A DNA stretch of 64,000 bases from Areca catechu (taxonomy: Eukaryota > Streptophyta > Magnoliopsida > Arecales > Arecaceae), in the NCBI GenBank assembly GCA_021397845.1, contig CM038050.1, forward strand, positions 116,921,891 to 116,985,890, written 5' to 3'. The position numbers were made by a program, and so were the translations under genes. The notes beneath the pieces are model-generated. The model was given only the letters and a program-made list of their open reading frames with translations. It ran no database searches and was not told the DNA's origin. Below are positions 1-11,311 of the stretch, piece by piece. Each line of letters starts with the position of its first letter. The first letter of the stretch is position 1.

Positions 1-2
1 TA

Positions 3-515
3 GAGGAGAGCCAAATTACAGAGTCTAGTCCAAAAATACAAGAACCAGAAGAATTTATTAAGGACCTGATCTCTTTGAATCAATACCTTCAAGATGAGTC
101 CCCTCCTATAGTTCCCATTAAGGACCTCTTTCCCGAAATTGGTGACCCATCCTTCCATTATGCAAACCCTGTAGATATAGCTCAAGCTCGTAAGGTTAAC
201 CTCATTAGTATAGGATTAGTTCCTGACACCCCGTCTTTTATCCTACTTTATCCAACTAACCATGAACCTTTTTCTCTACCTTACCAAACTAATTTTGAAC
301 CCACTTCCTATTTTCTGCCCTTTCCTGACACCTCCAACATTTCTAGGATCATTAGATTGCATTTAGCTGAGATTAGCATACTGCATGCATTCATCATGCA
401 TGTTAGGTTTGCATCTTACTTCTGGCATACTCTTTGGAATTTGCTAGAAGTTCACTGTAAATTTTCATGTGCATGTCAAGCTAGGATCAAACCTAGAGAA
501 CCTATAATCTATTAG
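3..515 (+). pseudogene. ORF2 relic of element A (unknown protein, C-terminal part)
   Basis: The frame is open from the left window edge to a TAG at 513-515, so this is the C-terminal part of a longer protein, about 170 codons visible. I know no family for it. It aligns with ORF2 of the array: a proline-rich acidic stretch (VPIKDLF here, VPMEDLC in the array), then PVDIAQARKV against PMVDPLLRMT, and a strongly conserved end FASYFWHTLWNLLEVHCKFS against FATYFWKTLWHLLGIHNKFS. The protein has no protease DSG, RT YxDD or integrase DDE motif. Its survival across diverged families suggests past selection, but function is unknown. Confidence 0.6.
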
Positions 516-559
516 GTTTAGATCCAAAGAGTTCAATAAAATTTCCTTTGATAGGAATG

Positions 560-950
560 CATAGTCGAGTATGTTAGGTATCAGTATGAGTCCTTTGCAT
601 CATTTGTTAAAAGTCTGCATGTGCCTAGCATGTTCACCACCCGCACTAATCTTAAAACAACTGGCTAATTCCCGAAGAAGGGTCAAAGAATTTGATGTAG
701 TGGATTCTATCTTGGTTAGGCTTAGGCCTAAAAAAAGCTTCATGCTCGCAGAGCCGGACCTTTTAAAGTGATAGAGAAGGTTGGATCAAATGCCTAGGTG
801 TTAGACTTGCCTTCGGATTTGGGCATTAGTTCTACCTTCAATATTACAGACCTGGTTGAGTATAGGGAACCGGCAGCGCTACCTAGTGAGGCCTTTGGAC
901 CTATTCCTTTTCATTGTGAGTGACCCTAACCTAGAGTGTCCACAAACAAA
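560..950 (+). pseudogene. Integrase C-terminal tail relic (element A)
   Basis: With several frameshifts, this stretch encodes the region after the integrase catalytic core of Ty3/gypsy chromoviruses: a 'RVKEFDVVD.ILVRLRPKK' segment (about 685-730), then 'RAGPFKVIEKVGSNA', 'LDLPSDLGISSTFNITDLVEYREPA' piecewise to about 885. These are hallmarks of the SH3-like integrase C-terminal domain that precedes a chromodomain. It is not translatable as one frame: there is a stop in place of the usual Tyr after GSNA and frameshifts near 600-680 and 740. Confidence 0.7.
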
Positions 951-966
951 TTTGGCCTGAGAGAGG

Positions 967-1198
967 AGAACAGATCGAGCGTATCCTGGACAATCAAGCC
1001 ATCATGACCCAGGGCCATGACTATCAACGCTTCCTGGTCCGATGGCAAGGCCGGCCAGAGTCGGACGATTCATGGATTTCTCGAGAGGACTTGCAACGCC
1101 TCAACCCAGACCTTCTTGAGAGATATGTGAGCCAGTCTGACCTTCACTCGACAGGGTCGAGTTCCTCCCACCCCGGGAGAATTGGTGGGGACACCTGA
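967..1198 (+). pseudogene. Chromodomain relic at integrase C-terminus (element A)
   Basis: The frame reads EQIERILDNQ, then DYQRFLVRWQGRP, DDSWISREDL and NPDLLERY, a typical chromovirus chromodomain: aromatic/acidic start, the VRWQG core strand, the D(D)SW motif and a final helix. In autonomous elements this domain directs integrase to heterochromatin. The frame from 1004 looks like an ORF start, but that ATG is internal to the domain. It is followed at once by the purine tract and the LTR, so this is the true 3' end of the coding region. Confidence 0.8.
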
Positions 1199-1342
1199 GG
1201 CACCAGAATAAGACAGAGGCTTTTTCAACCCTCTGTAAATTGATCAATAATTTATGAGTCCATCTATAATAAGAGCTTAGCTCATCTGAGTCTATTTTAG
1301 TTTTTATTTGAGTATTTTTAGTTGTTATTTCAGTTCTGTACT

Positions 1343-1397
1343 AGTCAGCTCATGTTGAGCTAGTTCAGTCCAATGCTAGTCAGCTCATGTTGAGCTA
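1343..1397 (+). repeat. Two direct copies of a hairpin-forming motif in U3 of element A
   Basis: AGTCAGCTCATGTTGAGCTA occurs at 1343-1362 and 1378-1397, 35 bp apart. Each copy contains the inverted repeat AGCTCA-TGT-TGAGCT. It lies about 600 bp upstream of the TATA-like box, so a U3 enhancer repeat is possible. Confidence 0.7.
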
Positions 1398-1982
1398 ATT
1401 TTATTTTTTTGAGTCCTGTCCAAGCATACTGAAGACTCAAGACTATATCATACAAGTGAAGACTAAGTCCAACTAGATTGAAGACATGGAAGTATAGCCC
1501 AAGTCCAACCCAGCTTGAAGATTTGAAGACCCCAGGAGGAAAATTCAGAAAACCCTGATTTCTTGCAGATGCCCTCCAGATGCCCAGATTCCCTTCCAGA
1601 TGCCAAAATATATTCATATATCAAGGCATCCATGATTTTAGAGGTCCATCTACATCCTAGCCCAAAGAAATCAAGCCCAGGTGCCAAGCCCAAGCCCCTA
1701 AGAAGCAAGATACCAGGGAATATTCCTTCTACCTAGCTACCAGGCCACCCTAACTTCCAGAGGCCCAAACCCATGCACCCGGGCCCCTTTGGGCCGGCCC
1801 CTTGCTGCTCCTAGAAGCCCAACACGCCCCCCTAGGCATCCTTGGAGTGTTGACCAAGTCAAGAGAATTTTTAGGGATTTTTCTACCTAATATTTCCTTA
1901 TTTTCTAGCTAGGGTTTGAGAGGGAAAAGGATTCTTATGTAAAGACTTATGTACCCTTACTTGGAGCCCAAGGTTAAGGGTC

Positions 1983-1989
1983 TATTTAA
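1983..1989 (+). promoter_or_regulatory. TATA-like box of element A LTR
   Basis: TATTTAA inside 'GGGTCTATTTAAGGGACC', located mid-LTR as expected for a U3/R boundary. Called by context only. Confidence 0.4.
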
Positions 1990-2619
1990 GGGACCCTAGC
2001 CTCTTGTATGAGGAGAATTTTTGATGAATGAAAACCTTGAGTTTTTCTATTGAGTGGTGTGATACCCTGCTGTGTGCATAAAGGGGTTTGTGAGAGTTCT
2101 TCTTCCCGGTGTTTGCAATCATCTTCCTGCTGCCAACAAACCCTCCAGATCCCTGGACGCCCGCTCCAAAAGAAGCCTTCCCTTGCTGTTTTTACTTTGT
2201 TTTCTTATTCCTTTGTGAGCTTTCTAACCCCTGACAGGTTGTTTGCAGGTCCCTGAGTTCCTACGAATCTAACGACTCCAGCCAAGCCTCAATCGGATCA
2301 CCGAGCAGAAAGCCGGGTATCCGTGGGTCTTTGCCTTGGTTTTCCAGGCCGCATCCGTCGAGGAACGAGAGGCCCCTTCGCTGCGATCTTCACAGATGTT
2401 GTCAAGTACACCCCTCTACCTCCAGTAGTTTTATTGTAGGAGAACTTGCCCTAACCGAGGCTTCTCAGCCCCGGCGGTCCTTCTTTGCTACTTTTCTAGG
2501 TCCTAATCTGCATGCTGATCTTCAAAAATTCATACAAAATTCCCTACAAATAATTTTGATCTAAAATTTGGGAATTAATCACCTAACTCAACATGTAAAA
2601 CATACAAAAAAAATTGCAT

Positions 2620-5420
2620 GCATATTAGTTCCCCATCACTTCTTACTTGATTTGTTTGGCACATCAACAGGTAAAATATCAAGTGGTCCTCTTGGCAGAA
2701 ATCCATACAATACCTTAAAGGATGCAAAACCAGTAGAACGGTTCACCGAAGAATTGAACTCAAACTCAATCTTCGACAAACATACATCCCAGTTTTAAAT
2801 TCTTGCACATTGGCTCTCAACAAGTTACCAAGACTTCAGTTGACAGTCTCGGTTTGCCCATCGATCTGAGGATGATAGAGACTACTGAATTTTAATTTTG
2901 TACCCAATTTTTTCCACAATTCATGCCAGAAATGCCCCATAAACTTGCTATCTCCTTCCGAAACTATCGATGATGGTAACCCATAATGTCGAACAACTGC
3001 AGAAAAATAAAGATCAGCTACTTTTGATGCATCAAATATCATTTTGCATGGCAAGAAACAAGCCATCTTGCTGAACCGATCTACGACTACCATAATTGAG
3101 TCTAGACCTCTCACTGTCCATGGTAAACCTACAACAAAATCCATAGATACCTCTCGCCATGGCTCATCTAGAATCGGTAAAGGGGTATATAATCCTTGAT
3201 TTGTATCTGATCCTTTGGATTCCTGACACAAACGGCATCTCTTCACAAAGGCTTTGACATCTCAGTCAAGCCCAGGCCAATAAAACCGTTGACGAATTAA
3301 CCATGCAGTTTTGTCTCTTCCAAAATGTCCTTGATTATGCAGCTCCTGAATAATCAATACATGCAGTGAAGTGTTAGGAATACAGAGGCAATTACCACGG
3401 AACAAATATCCATCATGTAGGACGAAGTCAGATCGACCTCCAGCTTCCAATTCAGTCACAATGCTCTGGAAATGCTCATCTGCACGGATATCATCCTTCA
3501 TGCTTTCAAACCCACGGGTATATACTTGCATAGCACCAATCAATAAACTCCGTCTACTTAAAGCATCTGCCACTTTGTTTAAAGTGCCTGACTTATGCTT
3601 GATGCTGAAAGTATACTCCTGTAGAGTACTTATCCATTTGGCATGTCTGGAGCTCAACTTATGCTGTCCCTGTAGAAATTTTAACGCTTGATGATTTGAT
3701 TACAGCACAAATTCTCGCTGGATCAAGTAATGTCTCCAATGATGCAATGACCTCACAATGGTGAATAGCTCCAAATCATAAATCGAATACATCAGTTTGG
3801 CACCTCCAAGCTTCTCACTGTAGAAAGCAACGGGTCTCCCATCTTGGCTGAGTACTGCACCAATCCCAGTCTTCGAAGCATCACTATCCACTTCGAATAC
3901 TTTGTCAAAATCTGGAAGAACCAACAGTGGTGCTTGTGTCAACTTGACTTTTATCTCATCAAATGCTGCCTGAGCAGTGTCATTCCATCCAAACTGTTTT
4001 AATTTTAACAAGTCTGTTAAGGGTGCAGCAATCTCACTATACCTCTTTACAAACCTTCTATAAAAACCCACAAGACCCAAAAAGGATCTCAATTCAGTCA
4101 AAGTTGTAGGCACTAGCCAGTCCACTATCGCTCGCACCTTACTTTCATCTAAAAGAATCCCATCACCAATAACAATATATCCCAGAAAAATTAATTTGTC
4201 TACCATCCAAATCACTTCTCTGGGTTAGCAAAAAGCTGGTTTTCAAGTAATACTATTAGAACTTATGAAACATGCTCAACATGCTCTTGTGCTGTCTTAC
4301 TGTATATCAATATATCATCAAAGTATGCAACAACAAAAGAACTAAGGAATGGATGCAAAACCTGGTTCATTACTTGCATAAACGTACTAGGAGCATTAGA
4401 TAGCCCGAATGGCATCACCAACCATTCATACAGGCCTTCCTTTGTCTTGAAGGCTGTCTTCCACTCATCACCTGGCTTCATTCTGATCTGATGATACCCA
4501 CTTTTCAAATCAATCTTTGTAAAGAACACGGCACCACTCAACTGATCTAGTATATCATCCAGCCTTGGTATTGAAAATATATACTTCATAGTAATTCTGT
4601 TTATTTCCCGGCTATCAACACATATACGCCATGAACCATCCTTTTTCGGCACCAAAAGTGCTGGTACCGTGCACGGGCTAATGCTTTCCCGTACAAAGCC
4701 TTTGTCTAAAATATCTTGAACCTGCCTCTTCAGCTCCTCATGCTGCTGCTGGGTCATTCGGTAATGAGCCTTATTCAGTAACACAGAACCCGGAATCAGA
4801 TCAATCTCATGCTGAATATATCGAAGTGGTGGCAAACCCGCAGGAAGCTCACTCCGTACAACATCCCGAAATTCCTCCAAAACTGACACCAACTCCTGAG
4901 GAAGATCATGTAGCTCCTGCTCCCCATTCTGGCCAAACTCTTCTGGCTTACTAACCAGGGCAAAACAGAAATCTTCTCCCTCTAAACTGGCCTCAAACTC
5001 CCTGCTTGGCAAACAAATTACTACCTTCTGTTCAGCCATGTCCTGTAGCGGTTTCAAGATCACTTTTCTCCCATCTGGTCGTAGCATATAAGTATGAGTG
5101 TAACCATTATACACTGCTTTATTATCAAACTGCCAAGGTCATCCCAAAATGATGTGTCGCATCCATCGGTACAACATCAGCTACTATTGACGTCTCAAGC
5201 TGAGGACCAAAAGACAAGGCCAACCTACAACATCGACTGACCTGAATATCTGCATCCCGATTCACCCAACCGAGCTTGTATGGTTGAGGATGGGGCTCAG
5301 TCATCAACCCTAATTTTTTCATAGCTTCCTCAGCAATCACATTCTCCTAACTTCCAGAATCAATAATTACCTTGCATGTTTTACCAGCTACAGTGCACTT
5401 TGTTGAGAAAATATCGTGCC
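2620..5420 (-). pseudogene. pol: Element B pol relic: protease-RT-RNase H-integrase
   Basis: Protease: 'KVIIDSGS' carries the catalytic DSG and is followed directly by an in-frame TAG (near 5349), then ENVIAEEAM. RT lies at 4263-5114, with KDGSWRICVDSREIN, KIDLKSGYHQIRM and catalytic AYFDDILIYS. RNase H (3700-4215) has ELRSFLGLVGFYRRFV, EVDSDASKTGIGAVLSQ and RPVAFYSEKL. Integrase has GHFGRDKTAWLIRQRFYWPG (zinc-finger region) and a core with MDFVVGLP, a degenerate SEGDSKFMGHFW (SDRDSKF in relatives) and HPQIDGQTETVN. The tail SSVNRSTG..SFKVLYG occurs at about 2700-2755 after a frameshift. Stops after 2836, between 3246 and 3262, and near 4215-4263 make it inactive. Confidence 0.9.
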
Positions 5421-6621
5421 GACGCCAATCTCCACCAGCTCTTGGTGCAAGACACATCCTCCTAATGATAAGACTCTCTCCCTAGATGTGGTCTGGGTCA
5501 ATCACATACATCTCATCCTCGAACTTCTCATCCTCGGGAAATTCAACTTCCTGCTCCTCCTCCATAAGTAACTGGGTACGCGCCTTGGGGCACTCATTGG
5601 CATAATGTCCTAAGTCATGACACTGATGGCAGCGAACATTGGCTCGATTGCTGCCCACCCTCTATTGGGGACCTGAAGCCCCACTCTGCACTACAGGTCT
5701 CGGAGGAATTGCCAAAGTTTTTTGCCTCACCATAGGAGGTGCACTCCTACTACCAGAACTCTGCCCCGAAGATTGACCAGATAAGTTTCCTCTACTCTAG
5801 AACCCTCTATTCCACATCAGGCTCTGCTCCACTGCTTGCGCCCGCATGTGCGCATCACCAACACTGTCAATCCGATGCAGAGCCAACACATCCTGGATCG
5901 GGAATCGCAGTCCAAGCAAATACATAGCTACCAACCTTGGTTCTGACTCCATCAATCGATTTCGAGCCACCAGTCGGTAGAACTCTGTAGTATAATCTTC
6001 CATGCTTCGATTTCCTTGTGTTAAACCATGCAATTTAGAATAAAGGACCTGTTCATGGTTCTAAGGAATGAACTCCCGATTCATCTCCTGCTTCAAGCCT
6101 GCCCATGATGCAATTGGTGGCCTCCCATCCATATACCTCCGGTAGTGCTGTGCATGCCACCAAGCCACTGCTCGATCTCAGAATCGGATTGTGATAAGCG
6201 ACACTTGCTTGTCCAAATGCACTTCTTTCAGCCAGAAAATATCATCAACCTGCAGGGTCCAATCCACATACTCATCAGGATTCAAACCATCTCTGAACTC
6301 CAGTATCTCAATCCGAAACCCAGACTCCCAATGAGTCTGATTGTCATGCACAGGCGGCGATCCAAAATCCCTGGGAAGCGCTACATCACACCGCGGTTGC
6401 TGCCCTCTTTGCAATGGTGGTGGATCTTCAATATTCTAGAAAGGGTCGGCATCACCTTCTCGATGTTCGTCAGGTACATCGCGATCTTGATGAGGTATAG
6501 CACGATCTTGCATCTCCAACCATGCCATCATTGCTTGCAAAACAGCCATCATTTGCTACTGGATCACCACAACGTCACGAAGAGAAGGCTCCTCGTTGTT
6601 CAGCTCCATGGTTGCCGGCAT
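5420..6621 (-). pseudogene. gag: Element B gag relic with CCHC knuckle
   Basis: The frame from the ATG at 6621 (ATGCCGGCAACC on the minus strand) encodes an acidic N-terminus, then the Gag core 'FRDGLNPDEYVDW' (6178-6414) and 'MEDYTTEFYRLVARNRL' to 'AVEQSLMWNRGF' (5797-6033). The zinc knuckle CHQCHDLGHYANEC (CX2CX4HX4C) lies near 5590-5640 on the minus strand and leads toward the protease. Internal stops occur near 6560, 6435, 6178, 6060 and 5797. Family: retrotransposon Gag of Ty3/gypsy type. Confidence 0.85.
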
Positions 6622-6677
6622 AATTTTTTTTTTTTTTTAATCAAGAATGGATCAAGGACATATCAAGAATGGATCAA

Positions 6678-6690
6678 GGCTCAGATACCA
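6678..6690 (-). other. Primer binding site of element B
   Basis: The minus strand reads TGGTATCTGAGCC, one mismatch from the plant tRNA-iMet-type site TGGTATCAGAGCC. It lies 6 bp inside the LTR end and upstream of gag. Confidence 0.7.
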
Positions 6691-6696
6691 AGCTGG

Positions 6697-7635
6697 TGTA
6701 GGGCGATTGTCAAATGCCTGCAGCGACCAAAACCCCGACTCAGCGAGAACAGGTTCTTAGAATTCTTGGATGCTAGGATTGAGCAAGATGGGGAAGATCC
6801 TTTGAAACCTGCAACGATCAAGCACTGGAAGGGCAGCATGATTCCTCATATTGCCAGCCCTCTACCGGATTTCAATCCGGGTCTTCAAGAATAGAAGGGA
6901 CGAACGATGGGTTTCTTACCGTGAGTCCCTTTCTTTTTTTTTTTTTTCTACAAGAACTTGGAACAGACGAAGTGATTCCTCACGGAATCGTCCTCTCCCA
7001 ACCAGGCTTTCAACCTGGTTTGCGCGAGGGGGAAAAGAAGGCCGGACAGCCTTCCACGGAAACAAACACCAAAGCACGATGAAAAAAATTCCAAAATGCT
7101 CTATCTCTTTTTCTTTATTCCTTTGTTCGATTTTTAAAGCATCAATACATGCATAACAAAGTCTTCCACATGACTAACAGGGAGGAAAACAACAAAACAA
7201 ACACAAACTCAGTACTCCAACATGCTGAATCCATGCATGAAATACTTCAAACGAGATTTTTTTTTTAAAAAAATCAACAAATAAAAATAAGAATAAAGAT
7301 CAAGAGATCACACCACTAATAAAATGATAATAATAATAATAAGACTAAAGACTCCGATGTTTTCCCGGATCTGAAACTCCACGGATGCTAATAGTGTATT
7401 GGGCCTTCGGCCCAATTCCTAATTAATTATTTTCATCCCTAAAACGGGTCAGATTTGAAACTTGCTTCCCTTGAAGGCATCTGGACCTGCGCACGTTTCC
7501 TGCTGGTGGGGCTGGTTGCCCTAAATCGTCATGGGCTGGAAGCTGAACCAAAATGTCTGGGTTGGGCTTTGCCAAACTATCACCAGGCTGTCCTGATATA
7601 TGATTCAATTAATCAGGTTCAATATTCATCTCGAT
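6697..7635 (-). mobile_element. 5' LTR of element B (outer end approximate)
   Basis: The inner end is TGTAGGGCGATTGTC at 6697 on the plus strand, i.e. ...CCCTACA on the coding strand, six bases before the primer site. The outer end could not be fixed, because sequence related to copia integrase begins by about 7638; a CA at 7585 or near 7635 is possible. Without a second LTR the length of about 0.9 kb is an estimate. Homopolymer runs of T occur at 6629-6639 and 6935-6948. Confidence 0.55.
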
Positions 7636-7637
7636 GT

Positions 7638-9579
7638 CCGCATCACCAGCTTATGTCAAAAGAAATTTTGGAGATAAGCTAGATGCTAGAGCAGATAAGT
7701 GTCTATTTGTAGGATATCCTAAAGATAGTATAGGATATCTGTTGTACCACCCTACTGAACAAAAGGTTTTAGTCAGTAGGCATGCCACTTTTATGGAGAA
7801 AGAATTCAACCTATAAAAGGGCAGTGGAAGAAATATTGAACTTGAAGAAGTTTAACAAATAGGTACATCTCAACCAAATCATAACATAGTTAGTATAGAA
7901 CCTGAACACACCACTCCTATCCGTAGGTCTGATAGGATGCGACATACACCTGAGAGGTATGGGTTCATTATTGAAAATAATGAAGCCCGAATCATTGAAA
8001 ATGATGAGCCTCTAACCTATACGGATGCTGTCATGAGTAGTGACTCAAACAGATGGCTGGAAGCCATGAGATCCAAAATGGACTCCATGTATGTCAACCA
8101 AGTCTGGCCTTTGGTTGATGCACCAGAGGGTGTTAACCCTATTGGATGCAAATGGGTCTATAAGAAAAAGATTGGGGCAGATGGCAAGTCGAAATGTATA
8201 AAGCCGGATTAGTGGCTAAGGGTTTCAAACAAAAACAGGGAATAGATTATGATGAAACATTTTCTCCTGTTGCCATGCTCAAATCTATTCGGATCATACT
8301 TGCTATAGCAGCATATCATGATTATGAAATCTGGCAGATGGATGTGAAAACTGCATTCCTCAATGGTTTCCTTGAGGAAGAGGTTTATATGTCACAGCCA
8401 GAAGGTTTTGTCTTGGAGACTAGACCTAATCAGGTATGCAGGCTGAAGAAATCCATTTATGGATTAAAACAAGCATCAAGGAGTTGGAACATCTGATTTG
8501 ATAAGATAGTCAAAGAATTTGATTTTATCAAAAATGAGGATGAACCTTGTGTGTATAAGAAGACTAGTGGGAGTGCCATAGTTTTTTTGGTTCTGTATGT
8601 AGATGACATACTACTCATTGGGAATGATATCCCAATGTTACAATCAGTCAAGGTGTGGTTATCTAAACAGTTTTCCATGAAAGACTTGGGAGAAGCATCT
8701 TATATACTGGGCATAAAGATCTATAGAGATAGATCCAAGAGGATGCTAGGTTTATCCCAGTCTAGGTACATTGACCAAGTGCTAAAAAGATTTAGCATGG
8801 AGGAAAGTAAAAGAGGTTACTTACCTATTGGTCATGGCATACATCTTTCTAAAAAGATGTCTCCTAAGACACCTGAAGAAAGAAATAGAATGAATTCTAT
8901 ACCTTATGCTTCGACAGTAGGGTCTATTATGTATGCTATGTTATGTACCAGGCCTGATGTGGCATATGCCTTAGGTATAACCAGTAGATTTCAGGCTGAT
9001 CCAGGAGAGGATCACTGGAAGGCTGTGAAAAATATTCTTAAGTACTTAAGGACTAAGGATATTTTTCTAATATACGGTGGATCTGATCTTAAATTAGAAG
9101 CTTATTCAGATTCTAGTTTTCAATCAAATCCAGATGATAACAAATCTATATCTGGGTATGTCTTTATCATAAATGGAGGAGCTGTAAGTTGGAAGAGTTC
9201 TAAACACCAGACTGTAGCTGACTCAACAACTGAGGCAGAGTACATTGCCGTTAGTGAAGCTGCCAAGGAAGCTGTCTGGATGAAGAAGTTCATATCAGAG
9301 TTGGGCGTTGTTCCCGAGATTGAAAGTCCAGTACCACTTTACTGTGATAATACTGGGACTGTTGCTCAAGCAAAGGAACCAAGAGCCCATCACAAATCAA
9401 AGCACATTCTGAGACGCTTCCATCTTGTTCGAGAGATTGTCGAAAGACAAGAAGTCTGCATTAAAAGAGTTGAAACGAATAACAACATAGCAGACCAGTT
9501 CACTAAGGCTCTACCACAGCGAGAGTTTGATCGCCACCTCGATTGTATGGGATTAAAATTTAAAGGCAATTGGCTTTAG
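7638..9579 (+). pseudogene. pol: C1 pol relic: integrase tail-RT-RNase H (Ty1/copia)
   Basis: It opens with the copia integrase tail AYVKRNFGDKLDARADKC and FVGYPKDSIGYLLY (7650-7816). RT follows: GCKWVYKKKIGADG, LVAKGFKQKQGIDYDETFSP, DVKTAFLNGFLEEEVYM, KKSIYGLKQASRSWN and catalytic LYVDDILLIGND near 8600. RNase H: EAYSDSSFQSNPDDNKSISG, ADSTTEAEYIAVSEA, LYCDNTGTVAQAKEP, KHILRRFHLVREI, ADQFTKALPQ. A frameshift at about 8195 and a TGA at 8497 (a CGA-to-TGA change after WNI) break it; otherwise 8551-9579 is an unbroken 342-codon frame. It is copia, similar to Tork/Angela-type sequences, though the lineage is not certain. Confidence 0.9.
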
Positions 9580-10967
9580 TGCAAGTGGGAGATTGAAAAG
9601 ATTATGCCCTAAAGGCCAATCGAAATATTATATTTCGTTGGGATTTTTCCATATCCATCCCAAAAATCAATGTATTGACATTATCATTCAATAAAGGCAT
9701 TATTTTCATCATACACTGTCTTAATTATTATATGATGAACTCCATAGATTAGGGTTATGGTTCTAGGGTTATGATGAGATCATACCAGTGAGACCTAAAG
9801 CCTTAAAACCCTAATCTAAAATATTCCTGGTCAATGGGACATTGAGTAGGGGATCAATGTTTCTAGTAAAGATCAGCACTTCCTAAGTATGAGGGTGACT
9901 GATCTCACAGTCACTTGTGTTTGACACTAATACTAAGATGTGTGTGCTTATTAGAGAATGAGTTCACTGAATAGATCCAGATTGAGAATATCTAATGGAA
10001 CCTTATCTGTTTGTCGATAGATATTTCTCATAATGGGAGTAGTGCACGTGGTCCTTTGACCTGAGACTGCCATGGTACCTTATATACATGAATCCACATT
10101 TTGGTTCACACTCAATCATAACACTGAGTTATGCATGAGGTGATACTGGATATGGTGGATTGTATATGAAGGTTGTGAGTAGGTCAACAAGGAATTGATC
10201 AGCCCTAGTAAGAGGATGTTGCATCCAGCCAATTTCGATCAAATGATAATTCGGGAAATCTTTGATCAAAGTATGAACATTAGAAGTAGTTTCTAATAGT
10301 TCATTAATGAATCATCATTAAAAAGATTGAGCTAGGGATGAATATGAAATTGGATTTGACAAGGTGTCCATATCCATAATCATATTCAGGATGCAAGTTG
10401 ATCAAAGGACTGAATTGCCCGGTAACTCACCACTGAAGGGTATTTTGGTAATTCCACCAAAATTCCACATCTTTCGGGTAGACATGATAGGTTGCTAGAC
10501 GTCAATCTTGTCTTGTAGAGAAATGATTAAATTATGATAATTTAAATTAGTTAATTAGAATTAGATTCTAATTGACCAAGTCGAGCTAGCTTGAGTTGAC
10601 CTAAATCGGCTTAGTTGAGATCTAACCGAATTAAGTCAAATAGCACTCGGACCTACTGCTGGCTAGATGTGGAACCCAATGGGTCACACACAAAAGCGAG
10701 AGTCGATGAGAGATTTAATTTAAAATTAAATCATGTTTGCAGGACAAACACACTAGCATGTGTTGTAAACCCAACTTCTATTCGAATTGGATTCGAATTT
10801 GGTTCTGAATTGGGCTTAATTGGGTTCTAATTGAACCTAATTAAAGTCTAATTTAAATTTTGGGACTTTGGGCTAACCCGTGGCTGAACCCATTGAATAA
10901 AAATTAATTTAAACCCTTTTCCCAAGATTGCCCAAGCCATCTTTCCCATGCGTGCGCACCAAAGGAA

Positions 10968-10987
10968 GAGTCCACGCGCGTGGACTC
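10968..10987. repeat. Perfect 20-bp palindrome in C1 U3
   Basis: GAGTCCACGCGCGTGGACTC equals its own reverse complement. A second CACGCGCGTGG follows at 10993-11003. It lies about 320 bp upstream of the TATA box. CACGCG/CGCG cores resemble plant CGCG-box (CAMTA-type) sites; this role is only inferred. Confidence 0.85.
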
Positions 10988-11303
10988 CTCTTCACGCGCG
11001 TGGGGACTTCTTTTACTGTGAAAACTAAATGGAAAGGGGCGGAAATCTTTTCTTTAGGCATCTCATCTGGAGTCCCTTGGATCAAGATCAGATGGCCAGA
11101 AGAAATCCGTTGCTTTTCGGTCGCAACTCCATCTCAGAACATCGTGACTTTTCTGAGGTTTCTTCCGAGGTTTTTCTTCATCAGAAAATCTTGAAATAAA
11201 TCAGGAAAGGCGTGATCTAAGGGGACGTGTGAGGATGAAAAGAACTTGATTCTTGGGATAGTAGAGGGTTGCGTTGTTTTTGAAAAGACACCCCTCTGAT
11301 ATC

Positions 11304-11311
11304 TATAAATA
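11304..11311 (+). promoter_or_regulatory. TATA box of C1 LTR
   Basis: TATAAATA followed by GGG, upstream of a pyrimidine-rich leader. The same TATAAATA occurs in the C2 LTR and in the LTR-like block at 32634, giving comparative support. Confidence 0.6.

Larger units (their letters stand above)
1186..2555 (+). mobile_element. 3' LTR of element A (right end uncertain)
   Basis: It begins TGGGGACACC directly after GGGAGAATTGG, at the position matching the array LTR start TGCGGGCACC. A TATA-like box lies at 1983-1989 and 'GATGAATGAAAACC' follows it, matching the layout of the array LTR. No clear CA end or target duplication was seen; the LTR is probably truncated by the junction with element B near 2560. 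Confidence 0.6.
1..2560 (+). mobile_element. Element A: 3' half of degraded RT-less Ty3/gypsy chromodomain element
   Basis: Order seen: ORF2-like reading frame, integrase C-terminal tail, chromodomain, purine tract (GGGAGAATTGG) and the start of a 3' LTR. The same order occurs in each unit of the 35-64 kb array, and the encoded peptides align with it, but nucleotide divergence is large. No RT, protease or RNase H lies between ORF2 and the integrase tail, as in the array. The 5' part (LTR, Gag) lies left of the window. The right border is approximate: sequence from about 2565 belongs to the minus-strand element B. Confidence 0.75.
2565..7635 (-). mobile_element. Element B: Ty3/gypsy (chromovirus-like), 3'-truncated
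   Basis: On the minus strand, reading from high to low coordinates: LTR, a tRNA-Met-type primer site, Gag with CCHC knuckle, protease, RT, RNase H and integrase up to shortly after the catalytic core. The sequence stops matching integrase near 2620, before any C-terminal SH3-like or chromodomain sequence, purine tract or 3' LTR, so the 3' end was deleted where it meets element A. Coding is interrupted by several stops and frameshifts. Confidence 0.85.

Noticed and set aside
3371..3691. 106-codon plus-strand frame
   Set aside because: Shadow of the element B integrase/RNase H region on the minus strand.
6145..6894. 249-codon plus-strand reading frame
   Set aside because: It is antisense to the element B gag and LTR; the minus strand has the family motifs and CCHC knuckle.
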